Assembly: GCA_024760905.1 (NCBI GenBank)
Contig: CM045733.1
Coordinates: 20,322,001 to 20,386,000, forward strand
Length of the DNA: 64,000 bases
Origin: Plotosus lineatus
Lineage: Eukaryota > Chordata > Actinopteri > Siluriformes > Plotosidae
Direction: 5' to 3'
How positions within the stretch are numbered: the first letter of the stretch is position 1; every line of letters begins with the position of its first letter. The position numbers and the translations under genes are program-made. Under the pieces are notes generated by a model. It had not been told where the DNA came from. It was given only the letters and a program-made list of their open reading frames with translations, and ran no database searches. Of the stretch, positions 23,006 to 34,481 are shown one piece after another.

Positions 23006-23254
23006 TAATTGTTTCGCAACTGTGTCTTGTAGTTTCTATGTAGTCAGGAACTTTGTATCTATAGTGTGTTGTTTTAAATACTCTACAGTGATGATCTCAT
23101 TGTTAGATTGAGTTCTGGTTAAAAATGCTTGCTATTTTCATGCCATTCGGTATTAAATGTAAATGGGTCAATGTATATATACAATATAAATAATTCTGAA
23201 TAATAGAATAATATCCACTATATCCAAGAATGACTATTTTGATAAATATTCATT

Positions 23255-23385
23255 CATTCATTCATTTTCTGAACCACTTAATCGTAATTAGGGTAACAGG
23301 GAGGCTGGCGTCCGTGTCAGTGGACTCCGGGCGAGGGCGGGGTACACCCTGGACAGCTCATCAGGCCATCGCAGGGCCAGTTTGA
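23255..23385 (-). repeat. SINE tail fragment
   Basis: Minus-strand 3' tail common to SINE-A-b and SINE-B: TTCATTTTCTGAACCACTTA to CCATCGCAGGG. 23006-23254 shows nothing identifiable. Confidence 0.6.
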
Positions 23386-23436
23386 TAAATAGTATATTCT
23401 TATTTGCATAGTGCATTTTTACAGTGGACACTGTTG

Positions 23437-23437
23437 C

Positions 23438-23484
<47 letters not shown>

Positions 23485-23499
23485 CCATCTCATACGCAT

Positions 23500-23545
<46 letters not shown>
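23437..23545. repeat. (AG)n and (CA)n microsatellites
   Basis: (AG)n at about 23439-23481 and (CA)n at about 23502-23546. Confidence 0.95.
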
Positions 23546-23548
<3 letters not shown>

Positions 23549-23589
23549 TTATGTACTGAGGGAAATTACATTTAATGAGTTAGGCATTG

Positions 23590-23707
23590 ATTCATTCATT
23601 AATTTGCTGAACTGCTTAATTCTGTTAGGGTTGCGGAGCCTATCCCAACCGACTATGGGTGAGGTACAGCCTGAATTGTTTTCTAGTCCTTTGTAGTGTA
23701 ACTCACC

Positions 23708-23752
<45 letters not shown>

Positions 23753-24292
23753 AATCACTCTCATAACTAAAGGCAATGTGTAAAAGCCAATTAGCCTATT
23801 GTGCATGTCTTTGGACGGCAGGAGGGAACCGCAGCACCCGGAGAGAACTCACATAAGCACAGAGCGAAACGCAAACTTTATACAGAAACACCTCACTGAG
23901 CGCGCAGTGGTGGCCTGGTGGTATAGGGTGCTGGATCGCTGATCCAACGGTTGGGGATTCGAGTCCCACTCTCCACAAGGACAACACACTGTCTCCTCAG
24001 TGCAGCTAACTGGGTTAGCACAGCACGACTCTCACTGTCTATGGTGTGAGGTTCATGTAAAGAACCATTGCTGACTTTCGTCAAGAGTAGCTGCAAAGCT
24101 GTCAGCATGTTTCTGCCTTGCGATGGCTTGGCGAGCTGTCCAGGGTGTACTCTGCCCTCGTTTGGAGTCGGCTGGGATGGGTGCCAGCCCGCCCGCGACC
24201 CTAATTAGGATTAAGCGGTTACAGAAAATGAACTGAGCTCAGGACTTGAAACTCAGTGACATTCTAACCACCACACCACAACGCCACCCATG
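23590..24292 (-). repeat. SINE-B copy, split by SINE-A
   Basis: Left part runs from GAACTGCTTAATTCTGTTAG through (CA)n (23717-23750) to a body with CATGTCTTTGGACGGCAGG. The right part at 24233-24292 (CTAACCACCACACCACAACG) is the reverse head. Confidence 0.6.
23903..24232 (+). repeat. SINE-A (A-b tail) inside SINE-B
   Basis: Complete from GCAGTGGTGGCCTGGTGG to AATTAGGATTAAGCGGTTAC followed by AGAAAATGA. A short ACTGAGC(G/T) repeat flanks it. Confidence 0.75.
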
Positions 24293-24900
24293 TGTTGGGC
24301 AGATTAAGCAATATAGCAATATAAACTGCCAGATAAAAAAACAAACAAATAAAGAATAAAAATAAATATAAATAAATATAGAATTTTTTATTATTATTAT
24401 TTTTTTATCATTGCCTCTTTAGCCTGCAGACCTTCTGGCTCCTGCCATGTAATGCTGTACATTTTTTGTATTATTATTTGTTTGCTGCAGTGTTAGCCTA
24501 TGGGCTGCTTGACCTGAGGTGATTCTGTTTAATTGTTGGTCACAAGTTAGTTCCCTCTGCTCAATTTAACACCAGTTATCATTCTGTGCTCAAGTTGCAA
24601 CACTGAACAAGTGTGTTTGTTTCACTCGGACACTTTAATGAGAAGAGTATGAGTGGAGGAAAGCAGACTTGTATTTCAAGCTGCATTGTCAAATGTCACA
24701 AACAGCTCTGTTAAAATTAGATTGCTTGTTTGTTTATGCTACTTTTATTTACCTGCCACCTGGTTGATGAAATTCACCTACCACTTCATGAAATCACCCA
24801 CATTTAGAGAAGGCTAATTTCCAACCCTGGTGAGAAAATAAGATTTTTGACAAGTTTACAGTGAAGCTGGCCATTATGGATTTTAAAAATATAATAATGA
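24293..24900. other. Intergenic, nothing identified
   Basis: AT-rich, with no repeats of the named families. Confidence 0.45.
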
Positions 24901-24902
24901 TG

Positions 24903-24906
<4 letters not shown>

Positions 24907-24954
<48 letters not shown>

Positions 24955-24970
24955 GTTATTATTTCTATTA
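24907..24970. repeat. (ATT)n microsatellite
   Basis: ATT units with a GTT interruption. Asparagine-rich reading frames here are artefacts. Confidence 0.95.
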
Positions 24971-25139
24971 TTATTATTAAACACTACTGTAACTGCACTG
25001 GCAATTTCTCTCTGTGATGTCAGCGTGGGATGCAGCTGTTGGCTTCTCACAGGGATAACAAAAATACAGAAAAAAAAACACTTTTCCTTTAACTCTTGCA
25101 TAATTAACAAGGTTTTGTTTAGTACATTGGCTTGAAAGT

Positions 25140-25270
25140 TGCTGGGATTGTGTGGCGAACTGTTCGTTGTCACTGTACCCTGCCTTTCCTCATTGTTGGC
25201 TGAGATAGTCTCCAGCCTCTCTGTGACACTTATAGGGTTAAGAAGATTGGCAATATTGGAGAGTGAGTGG
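25140..25270 (+). repeat. SINE-B tail fragment
   Basis: GGCTGAGATAGTCTCCAGCC, then TATAGGGTTAAGAAGATTGG. Confidence 0.5.
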
Positions 25271-25460
25271 GTGAAGGATGTTTTTATTATTTAGATATAA
25301 TGTCAAATTTGCTCAAAATTACCCCTCACAGTGATAGCAAAAACTGATTGAATGTATAGTTATTTACTGTATGCCACGGTAACTAGGTAACAGGCCTATA
25401 TTTTTTCTTTGTGATTGGCTGATGTGATTGTACACAATTAACACTGAACATGTTCAACAA

Positions 25461-26083
25461 GGTAAAGATAAAGTTTTACACCCAAGTCTACTGGCTCATC
25501 AGAGTTGGGGCTTCTCCCAGTTTCCGCCGTATGAAGAACATAGAAGTTAAACTTCTTCAGGATGGGACTCAAGTCCATCTGAAGTTACCTTTCCAGTATT
25601 TTTCCTAGTACCCATTCATATTGTGGGGCCGGTGGTCGAGTGGTTAGGGTGCTGGGCTTATGATCGGGAGGTTGTGTGTTCAAATTCCAGTGAGACCCCC
25701 GTTGTGCTAAGACCACGGGGCAAGGTCTTAACCACAAGTGTGCCTCTGTCCACCCAACAGTATAAATAGGTACCAGTAAAAATATACCGGGAAGGTAACC
25801 TGCAATGGACTAGCGTCCCATCCAGGAGGAGTTGAACTCCTAGTTGCTTCACGCTACAGAATCCGGGGATAAGTACCGGCCTGATGAGCTAGTAGGCTCG
25901 GGTGTTAAAAGCCCAATGGACTTTACCATTTGCCATTTATATTGCTGGATGGATAGAGACACACTTGTGGGTGAGAACTTGCCCAGGGGTGCTACCACAG
26001 TGGCAGTCTAACAGAGGTTTGAACCCATGACCTCTCGTTCATGAACTCGGCATTCTAACCACTACACCACCGGCCTCTGCATC
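25461..26083 (-). repeat. SINE-C (outer), split by another SINE-C
   Basis: Left half 25461-25622 has GGCTCATCAGAG and AGTTAAACTTCTTCAGGATG. Right half 25933-26083 ends in the reverse head (ATTCTAACCACTACACCACC). Confidence 0.7.
25623..25932 (+). repeat. SINE-C (inner), with target duplication
   Basis: Complete from GGGGCCGGTGGTCGAGTGG to CAATGGACTTTACC. Flanked by CCATTCATATT (25612-25622) and CCATTTATATT (25933-25943). Opposite orientation to its host. Confidence 0.8.
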
Positions 26084-26725
26084 ACCCCAGTACCAAGAAG
26101 ACCAACCCTTTACTTAATAAATAAAATAAAATAAAATAATTATTTTTATTTTGTGTTTTTGATCCTATTGTTGTGTACATGATAGAATGTTATGGTTTTG
26201 TTTTGTTAAACTTGATCCTACGCGTTTAATTAAGAAAGTTCTTGCTGAAGAAGCAAAAGTCCAGGGTATTGAGGTTATATAACCCTTATTTACAAAATAC
26301 TATACAGCAGAAAACTACACAGTTAACACACTAGCCTAAAACAGACTGAGACTGTGACTAGCCCTAGAATTTTGGCGCCCCTCTGCCCAGGTAGGAGAAA
26401 TTGGATCAGGTCCAAATCCACTCTACAGACTTTTTGTGTGCAGCAATGGATTACTGGTTATGAGGTTGATCTTGGCCTTCAACCAACTTCATTGAGTTAT
26501 AAGGACAATCTACAGTCATGCCAGTTTCAAGAATAAAAGACACCATTAAAAAAAAAGCACAGATGTTAAACCAAAATAAATAAATAAATAAATAAAATGT
26601 AAAAAAAAGTGACATCTGTACTCAAAGGTTGTGTAGTTAAAGCTATCTAAAGAAGGTAAACAAAGATAAAGAGTTTACAAAGAGTGCAAGTCTAATAACA
26701 CAAGTTGCATTGCCAATGTGAGTTT

Positions 26726-26785
<60 letters not shown>

Positions 26786-26934
26786 TATATAATATTGTCA
26801 TTGTCATTGTTGTTATTGTTGTTCTTCTTAATAGTACTAGAGTGCATTGTTTTGCATTTCTGAATCCGCAGCATGCTGGATACAGGAGATCATTAATCAT
26901 TTTGAAACAGAGGATATTACTCAGTGTTTTAACC
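26084..26934. other. Intergenic, microsatellites only
   Basis: (AAAT)n near 26575-26597 and (AT)n/(CA)n at about 26727-26790. No gene or named repeat. Confidence 0.5.
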
Positions 26935-27275
26935 ACAGGTGTAAAATCCAGTCCACCAACCCATTTAATGTAGCCCACAAGAACTTAAAAAAAATATGAT
27001 TATCATACCTTCTTTGCATCATCCATTACCATGAACCAATTTCAAGTAAAGTTAGGCATTCATAACTCTAGAACGAGTGCATGCCAGCTTGTCATGATAG
27101 GCATCAGAAAATGCAAGTGAATAAAGAACCAAAGGTAAATGAATAAAACAAATCATTAGGCTATGCGGATTTCATGGTTGCCCCTTTAGAATACATGTTC
27201 AGTGACTATTTGGCTCTCGATCGCATTTAATTTTAGTGATGTGGCCCTCAGTGAAAATTAGCTTTGATGCCCATG
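26935..27275. mobile_element. hAT-like non-autonomous element
   Basis: The left end CAGGTGTAAAATCCAGT and right end GCTTTGATGCCCATG are degenerate inverted repeats of the common CAGGGGTGTCAAACTC hAT type. The ATGTGGCCCTCAGTGAAAAT segment beside the right end is typical of such elements. Only a weak target duplication is visible. Confidence 0.45.
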
Positions 27276-27284
27276 ATTTAAAGT

Positions 27285-27620
27285 TCATCATCCGTTCATT
27301 TTCTGTAACCACTTAATCCTAATTAGGGTCACAGGGAGGCTGGTGCCTATCCCAACCAACTCCGGGCCAGGGCAGAACACTACCTGGACAGCTCGCCAGG
27401 CAGAAATACACTGACAGCTTTGCAGCCTACTCTTGTCGAAAGTCAGCAATGGTTCTTTTACATGCCTCTCACCATAGACAGTGAGAGACATGGCCGGCCT
27501 TTGATAACCCAGTTGGCTGCACTGGGGGGACAGTGACAACCTTGTGGAGAGTGGCACTCGAACCCCCAACCTTGGGATCAGTGTGATCCAGCGCCCTATA
27601 CCACTAGGCCACCACTCCCC
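27285..27620 (-). repeat. SINE-A (A-b tail), with target duplication
   Basis: Flanked by TGATTTAAAGT at 27274-27284 and 27621-27631. Head at right, tail at left. Confidence 0.85.
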
Positions 27621-27697
27621 TGATTTAAAGTGATTTTGTATATCAATGACATTTCATTTTGTCCACGTCCCTGCTAGAATATAGAGAGCATTGATAC

Positions 27698-28085
27698 AGG
27701 CGAGAGGTGGCACAGTGGCACAGTGGCTAGCACGTCTGCCTCACAGCAAGATGGTCCTGGGTTCGATTCCAAGCTTTGGTGTTTCTGTGGAGGCAGTGGT
27801 GGTCTGGTGGTAAAGGTGATGGATCCTAAGGTCGGGGGTTCCAGCCCCACTCTCCACGGGTTGTCACTGCCCCCCCACCCCCGTGCAGCCAACTGGATTA
27901 TCAAAGGCCGGCCATGTCTCTCACCGACTATGGTGTGAGGCATGTAAAAGAACCATTGCTGCACGATGGCCTGGCAAGCTGTCCAGGGTGTACTCTGCCC
28001 TCACCCGGAGTCGGCTGGGGTGGACACCAGCCTTCCTGTGTCCCTAATTAGGATTAAGCAGTTCCAGAAAATGAATGATACAGGC
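27698..28085 (+). repeat. SINE-B head followed by SINE-A (A-b tail)
   Basis: 27698-27790 is a SINE-B head (GTGGCACAGTGGCTAGCACG, GGTTCGATTCC). From 27791 a SINE-A runs to AATTAGGATTAAGCAGTTCC. Either nesting at a SINE-B or a dimer; the missing SINE-B remainder favours a dimer or a later deletion. Confidence 0.65.
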
Positions 28086-28984
28086 ATAAACATCTATGGG
28101 GAACTCCCTAATATTTCTTGATATTTTTTAAAGAAAAAGATTTCTAATATAATTATTGTGTATTTTTGAAAAATAACTACTGTATTGTCGGCAGCATTTT
28201 TTAAATTATTTGTTTTTATTTTTTAATGATTGTGGTCATGTAGCCTTCCACATAATTGTGTTTCCTGTGTAAGTTACATAAAGATTTGAAATAGCACTGG
28301 GAAACTTCAGTATGCATTGTGTCTATCCATATTTTAGGATGTGGGGATGATGAATTAATAACCAGCATGGCTTACTCATATACTGTAATAATAAATGAAT
28401 GGTGCATTTGATACATACTGTACTTCTCTATGCTGAGAAAGTTTTGTACTGTACGTTAAATATACATATTAATATGCACACATATGTGCACATACTGTTT
28501 AGTATATTGATGCAGATTGTATTCTAAAACTCTGTCTATGAACTGCAGAAGATATGGAGGCAAGTGGAAGTCAGGCAGTTAGCAGAAATGAAAAGGAATA
28601 TTTAGGTCACATGAAAATTGAATGGAGAAGCAGGGATTGTAGGTTGCTGCAAATTGCAAGCTGTGCTGTAACTCGAGCGGCAGCCCTCATTTTGCAGCTA
28701 ATGTGCTGGAGTGCTATTGGAGCTGGTGTGAGAAGACTAACCCATGGGATGCACTGCAAACATTTCCCTGCCTGAAATATTGAGCTGGATGGAACTTACA
28801 TTTGGGTTGTTTCTTCTATACCAAAAGATCAGAGCTACACATAAGAATCTTTGAGATTAAGATTTAGACATCATGTTTAAAAGATTACTGCAAGACATTT
28901 TGAGCCCCTGTTCTGCCTGTTAGTTTCCATGTCCTATCACACACTTCCAGGCAGGAAGCAATGTTAATTAGCTGATTAATTGAT
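28086..28984. other. Repeat-poor island, possible conserved element at 28540-28790
   Basis: 28540-28790 is complex and GC-balanced, unlike the AT-rich flanks, and has no repeat signature. The 73-residue ORF through it has no recognisable domain. Confidence 0.3.
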
Positions 28985-29170
28985 CAGGTGCTGTGGGAGC
29001 CAGGCCAACAATAATACAAAATCCAGGGATACTCCTGGATCTGGGTTGGGAATCTCCTCAAGGGTTTGAGTCCCGGGACCAGTTGTCTTTGTGTGGAATT
29101 TGCGTGTTTTTCCAAGCTTGCATGGGTTTTTTCTCGGTAATAACATTTTCTTCAACGGTCTAAAGACATA

Positions 29171-29691
29171 CACAATGCAGCCGTGAGGGCGGGCACAAAC
29201 AAGTGTCTGCCCTTACGTTTAATGAAAGGAAAAGTGTACAAGATGGTGTTGAGGCCAGCGATGTTGTATGGTTTAGAGACAGTGGCCCTGGGGAAAAGAC
29301 AGGAGGCAGAGCTGGAGGTAGCAGAGATGAAAATATTGAGGTTCTCTTTGGGAGTAACGAGGATGGATAGGATCAGGAATGAGTACATCAGAGGGACAGC
29401 ACATGTTAGAGGTTTTAGAGACAAAGTCAGAGAGGCTAGATTGAGATGGTTTGGACATGTACAGAGGAGGGATAGTGAGTATATTGGTACAGTAGTAGGA
29501 TGCTGAGGTTGGAACTACCAGGCAGAAGGCCTAGAGGAAGACCAATGAGAAGATTTATGGATGTAGTGAAGGAGGACAAGAAGGTAGTTGGAGTAAGAGA
29601 AGAAGATGCAGAGGATAAGGTGAGATGCAGGCGGATGGTTTGCTGTGGCGACCCCTGAATGGAACAGCCAAAAGGAAAAGAAGAAGAAAAA
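29171..29691 (+). mobile_element. RTE LINE, 5'-truncated 3' end
   Basis: Encodes the C-terminal part after the reverse transcriptase: a KGKVYKMVLRPAMLYGLET block, LRWFGHVQRR, then a frameshift. It ends GGAACAGCCAAAAGGAAAAG followed by AAGAAG. Flanked by GGTCTAAAGACATA at 29157-29170 and 29692-29705. Confidence 0.85.
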
Positions 29692-29705
29692 GGTCTAAAG
29701 ACATA

Positions 29706-30065
29706 AACGGAGCAGTGGTGGCCTGGTGGTAAAGGGCACTGGATTGCTGATCCTAGGGTTGTGGGTTTGAGTCCCACTCTCCACAAGGTTGTCACTGTCT
29801 CCCCCAGTGCAGCTAACTGGGTTATCAAAGGCTGGCCATGTCTCTCAGTGTCTATGGTGAGAGGTTCATGTAAAAGAACCATTGCTGACTTTTGTAAAGA
29901 GTAGCTGCATAGCCATCAGCGTATTTCTGCCCCTTGCTCAAGAGTTGTGTCAGGAAGGGCATCCGACGTATAAACCTATCCCAAATCAAACATGCAAATC
30001 AGGTGATTTGCTGTGGCGACCTCTGAAAAAAAAGGGAAAAAGCTGAAAGGAAAAGAGGAAGAAGA
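29706..30065 (+). repeat. SINE-A (A-r tail), next to the RTE copy
   Basis: Starts GCAGTGGTGGCCTGGTGGT and ends with the RTE-type tail (GATTTGCTGTGGCGACC, then GGGAAAAAGCTGAAAGGAAA). Bounded by GGTCTAAAGACA at 29692 and again at 30066, the same target used by the RTE copy. Confidence 0.8.
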
Positions 30066-30334
30066 GGTCTAAAGACACACAGGTTAGACCCCTAGGTGTC
30101 AGTGTGAGTGTGAATGGTTGTGTGTGTGTGTGTGGTTGTGAATGGTCTGGCGAGCTGATCAGTGTGCACCCTGCTTCAACCAGTCGGCTGAGATAGTCTC
30201 TAGTCTCCTCATGAACTTAATAGGATATTGGCGAATGAGAGGAAACGGAGGTGGGGCTATGACTGTATCCACCCTTTAGAAAAATCTTCCTTAAGGGTTT
30301 TTTTAATAGTTCAGAGTTCTTAGCTTTTTTAGCC

Positions 30335-30460
30335 CTGTGATGGCCTGGCGAGCTGTCAAGGGCATCCTCTGCCCTCATCCAAAGTCGGCTGAGATGGGCG
30401 CCAGCCGTCCCACAGCCCTAATTAGGATTAAGCACTTCAGAAAATGAATGAATGAATGAA
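30335..30460 (+). repeat. SINE tail fragment
   Basis: GATGGCCTGGCGAGCTGTC to AATTAGGATTAAGCAC and ATGAATGAATGAATG. Confidence 0.6.
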
Positions 30461-30575
30461 TTTCATCTTTTTAATGAATGCTGTTTGTACCCATTTTTTC
30501 ATTGTTCTGCATATTACCTTAAAGATGTCTCATGAAATAACGATGTAAAAATATATCAGGTTGCAATGTTCTTCA

Positions 30576-30895
30576 AGGGGCAGCATGGTGGCATAGTGGT
30601 AAGCATGTCCGCCTCAAAGCAGAAAGGTTCTGTGTCCCTGTCCTGGACTTGGAAATTTCTGTGTGGAAATTGCTTGTTAGCCATGTACTTGTGTGGGCTT
30701 CCTCCTGGTACTCTAGTTTCCTTCTACATTTAAAGATAGTCACACAGACTGGCTGGTCCAAAATCTATCTATCTTTGGTGTGTTGCCCTGTGATGGTCTT
30801 CCTGTTCAGGGTATACCACATCTTTGCCCAGTGTCAACTGAGATGGGTGTTATCCTTCCTGTGACCCTAGTAGAACTAAGCAGTTCAGAAAATGA
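30576..30895 (+). repeat. SINE-B copy
   Basis: Head GGGCAGCATGGTGGCATAG, then TTCCTCCTGGTACTCTAG, tail GACCCTAGTAGAACTAAGC. Confidence 0.65.
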
Positions 30896-30904
30896 GTGTT
30901 CTAC

Positions 30905-31710
30905 ATGAGGGTACCTCATAGAGCTTAGGACATCTGTCTCACAGCAGGAAGGTCCTGGGTTTAAGTCCAGGGCTTGGCAAAGATGTTTTTATGTGACGTC
31001 TACATGTGCTCCCTGTGTTTGCATAGGTTTCCTTCAGGTACTCTTGCTTCCTCCGACAATACAAACACGGGCACACTAGGATAACTGAAACTCAAACTGT
31101 GTGTTGCCCTGAAACGGACTGCTGAGATGTTCAGCGTATACAGGGATTCCTCACTTTCTGCGGTTAACTGGGACCGAGATCCCCCCACAACCACTGAATT
31201 CCGTGAAGTAGGATCAACCCCCCCAACCCCTCCTGACTGACGTATACGTACACGTATATGTTTATATAATATCAATAAATACATATTCAATACTATAAAT
31301 TCTTATAATAACAATTAAACATTCAAAAATAATGCATAAGATGTAAATACAATATAATGCGCATGCATGCACTCAGATGCGCACCTCTCAAAAATGTAAA
31401 TAGTTTTGATGGGAGGTTTTGGGTTGTTTTTTGTTTTGTTTAGAGTTTTTTTTTTTGCATAATTGGCCTTAATTTGCTGTATTTTCCTGAACATTTTCTC
31501 CTATTCTTCCTTAATTTACTTATTTTTTTAATTCAATGAATATTTAAAAAAAAAAAAAAAACATGATGCACTGAAGCCGCATGAATTGAAGCACGAAGTA
31601 TCGCGGGATCCCTGCATTTCGGTATATTTTGCCTTCATCCAGAGTCAGCGGAGATAGGCCCCAGCCTGGTAGGGTTAAGCAATCCAAGCGAATGAATGAA
31701 TAAATGAATC
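30905..31710 (+). repeat. SINE-B copy, split by T1
   Basis: Left part 30905-31140 (GGTCCTGGGTTTAAGTCC; TTTCCTTCAGGTACTC). Right part 31615-31710 (AGCGGAGATAGGCCCCAGCC, GGGTTAAGC, AATGAATGAATAAATGA). T1 lies between. Confidence 0.65.
31141..31614 (-). mobile_element. T1 TIR element inside SINE-B
   Basis: Starts CAGGGATTCCTCACTTTC and ends TCGCGGGATCCCTG. 474 bp, typical interior. Confidence 0.75.
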
Positions 31711-32449
31711 ATTGAATAAATGTTTTTAAGAGTTTTGTATGGGTTCATTGGATAATTACAGATCATATGCACACTTAGAAAATGTGGAGCTCCTGAAGCC
31801 TAATTTAAACAATACGCAACAGTGAGGCGTTACTAAAGCTTATGCGAATGCATTCATTTGCCAGTTTACATTGCTACCATTGCTAAAGCATGATTTTTCA
31901 ACATTCAAGAATGCAGCAGCAAGCCCACGACCCCCCCCAAAAAAAAATCTGCTATAGTGACAGAAGTGACAGCCAAACAGCAGCAGGTCTGAAAGAAATG
32001 AGTTAGTATCAGTAACTTTATAGACGTTATTTGAAATCTTCACATTATTTTTATTTACAGGTTTATTTAAAAGTGCTTTTAATGTATCTAGATATCCATA
32101 CTGAGTGAGTGGAAGTATTTTTTATGGTGAGTGCTCACTTGTAATGCTATAATCATAGTGTCAACTGTGCCCACAACCTTGGGTCTGTCAGCTTATTACA
32201 CTTACATAAGATAGTGGACATATCTGGAAAAAAACAAACAAACAAAAAAAACACAGGAGTCTCATTTATGTAATAAGAAATAGACCTAAAGGGAAAAAGA
32301 GAAAATGTCCTGCCTTTCTTTTATGGACGTAATACAAGCATAAAGCGCTACTGCTGTAAACTGCTGCCCTGATTCCACTGGAATCTGACGTAAATGTCAG
32401 CGGTCAGACAGACGACTGAAAAACATCCCGGAAACACTTCTAATGGATA
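31711..32449. other. Intergenic, nothing identified
   Basis: AT-rich complex sequence without named repeats. Confidence 0.45.
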
Positions 32450-32821
32450 CAGACGCTCCCCAACTTACGTTTTTAATTGGTTTCGGATGGCCGAACATAA
32501 GTTGAAAGTGAACGTAAGTTGTTACAGAGACGTACGACGTATGATGTGTGACGTGTGACGTATGACGCTCATACTGTACTATACATCCATAAATACCATT
32601 ACCGTATCTCATAAAACACCCCTAAATCAATTATTAGAAACATAACATTGTAAAATAATATCAAATATATCAAATAATATCAACATTAATTTCAAATAAA
32701 TTATATGCAAGCAAAATTAACATCCATAAATACCATTACCGTATCTCATAAAACGTTTGAAAAAAAAAAACGTAAAATCGAAAAAAAGTAAAACAGATGA
32801 ACGTAAGTCGGAGAGCGTCTG
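32450..32821. mobile_element. T4 TIR element
   Basis: CAGACGCTCCCCAACTTACG at the left and GTAAGTCGGAGAGCGTCTG at the right, with TA on both sides, 372 bp. It contains a direct repeat, CATAAATACCATTACCGTAT (near 32588 and 32733), and short ACGTATGACG-like repeats. Confidence 0.75.
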
Positions 32822-33262
32822 TATTGATCTTCAGAGTTCTTTCATTGTTCTAACATAAAACAAGATTTTATTATAATTTTGAGATAAATATGAATAAGTC
32901 ATACATTACAACATTACAACATTGCAACATTACAACATTTAAACCGTGCTTATTTTGTAAAAAGAGACTTTAAGGATGACCAACCAAAGAATCTTTAAAT
33001 ATCTGCAGTTCTTATGAGGATATTAAGCATGAATACCTCATATACTTTTTAAATAAAATGTAAAGGTTCTTTGGGTGTTTCTCAATAAAAGTTCTGCTTC
33101 AAACCCATTATAACCGGGCACTATATTTCAATTTCTGTGTTTAAGCATAGATGCTTCAGTTAAGATAACTCAAGAATCTTCAATATTTCAAAATTGTATA
33201 GGAATATATGAAGAAAACTGTATAAATGTACATTAAAATATATAAATGCCTTTTAATTTTCT
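32822..33262. other. Intergenic with ACATTACA minisatellite
   Basis: A short array of (ACATTACA) units at about 32900-32940. Nothing else recognised. Confidence 0.5.
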
Positions 33263-33274
33263 TATTTCAAATGT

Positions 33275-33616
33275 TCAGTTCATTTTCTGTACCCGCTTAA
33301 TCCTAATTTGGGTCGCAGGGAGGCTGGTGCCCATCCCAGCCAACTTCGGGCGAGGGCAGAGTACACCCTGGACAGCTCGCCAGGCCATCGCAGGGCGGAA
33401 ACACACTGACGGCTTTGCAGCCTACTCTTGTCGAAAGTCACTAATGGTTCTTTTACATGCCTCACACCATAGACAGTGAGAGACATGGCCGGCCTTTGAT
33501 AACCCAGTTAGCTCCACTGGGGGGGGCAGTGACAACCTTGTGCAGAGTGGGACTTGAACCCCAAACCTTTGGATCAGCAATCCAGTGCCCTATACCACTA
33601 GACCACCACTGCCCCG
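33275..33616 (-). repeat. SINE-A (A-b tail), with target duplication
   Basis: Flanked by perfect TATTTCAAATGT at 33263-33274 and 33617-33628. Confidence 0.88.
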
Positions 33617-33679
33617 TATTTCAAATGTCTACTTGGAATGTTTTAGATAGCTAATCCCAACATTAAAATGTTATGGAGT

Positions 33680-34481
33680 CTTCTTCTTCTTTTCCTTTCG
33701 GCTTTTCCCTTCAGGGGTCGCCACAGCGAATCATCTGCCTCCATCTCACCCTATCCTTTGCATCTTCTTCTCTTACACCAACGACCTTCATGTCCTCCTT
33801 CACCACATCCATGAATCTTCTCTTTGGTCTTCCTCTAAGCCTTCTGCCTTGTAGTTCCAGCCTCAGCATCCTATTACCAATATACTCACTATCCCTCCTC
33901 TGCACATGTCCAAACCATCTCAATCTAGCCTCTCTTACTTTGTCTTCAAAACATCTTACATGTGCTGTCCCTCTGATGTGCTCATTCCTAATCCTATCCA
34001 TCCTCGTTACTCCTAAAGAGAACCTCAACATTTTCATCTCTGCTACCTCCAGCTCTGCCTCCTGTCTTTTCCCCAGGGCCACTGTTTCTAACCCATACAA
34101 CATCGCTGGCCTCAACACCGTCTTGTACACTTTTCCTTTCATTCTTGCCGATACCCTCCTATCACACATCACACCGGACACTTTTCTCCAACCATTCCAA
34201 CCTGCCTGCACACGCTTCTTCACCTCTTTTCCACACTCTCCATTGCTCTGGATTGTTGAGCCTAAGTACTTAAAATCCTCCACCTTCCTTATCTCTGCTC
34301 CCTGTAACCTCACTGTTCCTCTTGGGTCTTTGTCATTCATGCACATGTATTCTGTCTTACTGAGGCTAATCTTCATTCCCCTCCTTTCCAGGGCATACCT
34401 CCACCTCTCTAGATTTTCCTGCACTTGTTCTCTGCTCTCACTACAGATCACAATGTCATCTGCAAACATCATAGTCCATTT
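33680..34481 (-). mobile_element. RTE LINE, 5'-truncated, open C-terminal frame
   Basis: Minus-strand frame of 263 residues. It begins in the reverse transcriptase active-site region (MMFADDIVICSE) and runs uninterrupted to the family C-terminus (RWRQMIRCGDP). Ends in AAAAGCCGAAAGGAAAAG followed by AAGAAG. Flanked by TGTTATGGAGT (33669-33679) and TGTTATGTAGT (34482-34492). The antisense 272-residue ORF on the same DNA is a by-product. Confidence 0.85.

Larger units (their letters stand above)
28985..30240 (+). repeat. SINE-B host broken by two insertions at one site
   Basis: The left part (28985-29170) and right part (about 30066-30240, with CAGGTTAGACCCC, GTGTGAGTGTGAATGG and CGGCTGAGATAGTCTC) join at GGTCTAAAGACA. 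That motif is repeated at 29157, 29692 and 30066 around the LINE and SINE insertions. Confidence 0.65.

Noticed and set aside
26374..26395. TGGCGCCCCTCTGCCCAGG, like a retroviral primer-binding site
   Set aside because: Only the first 8 bases fit a Lys-tRNA primer site, and no LTR end or polyprotein frame is next to it.
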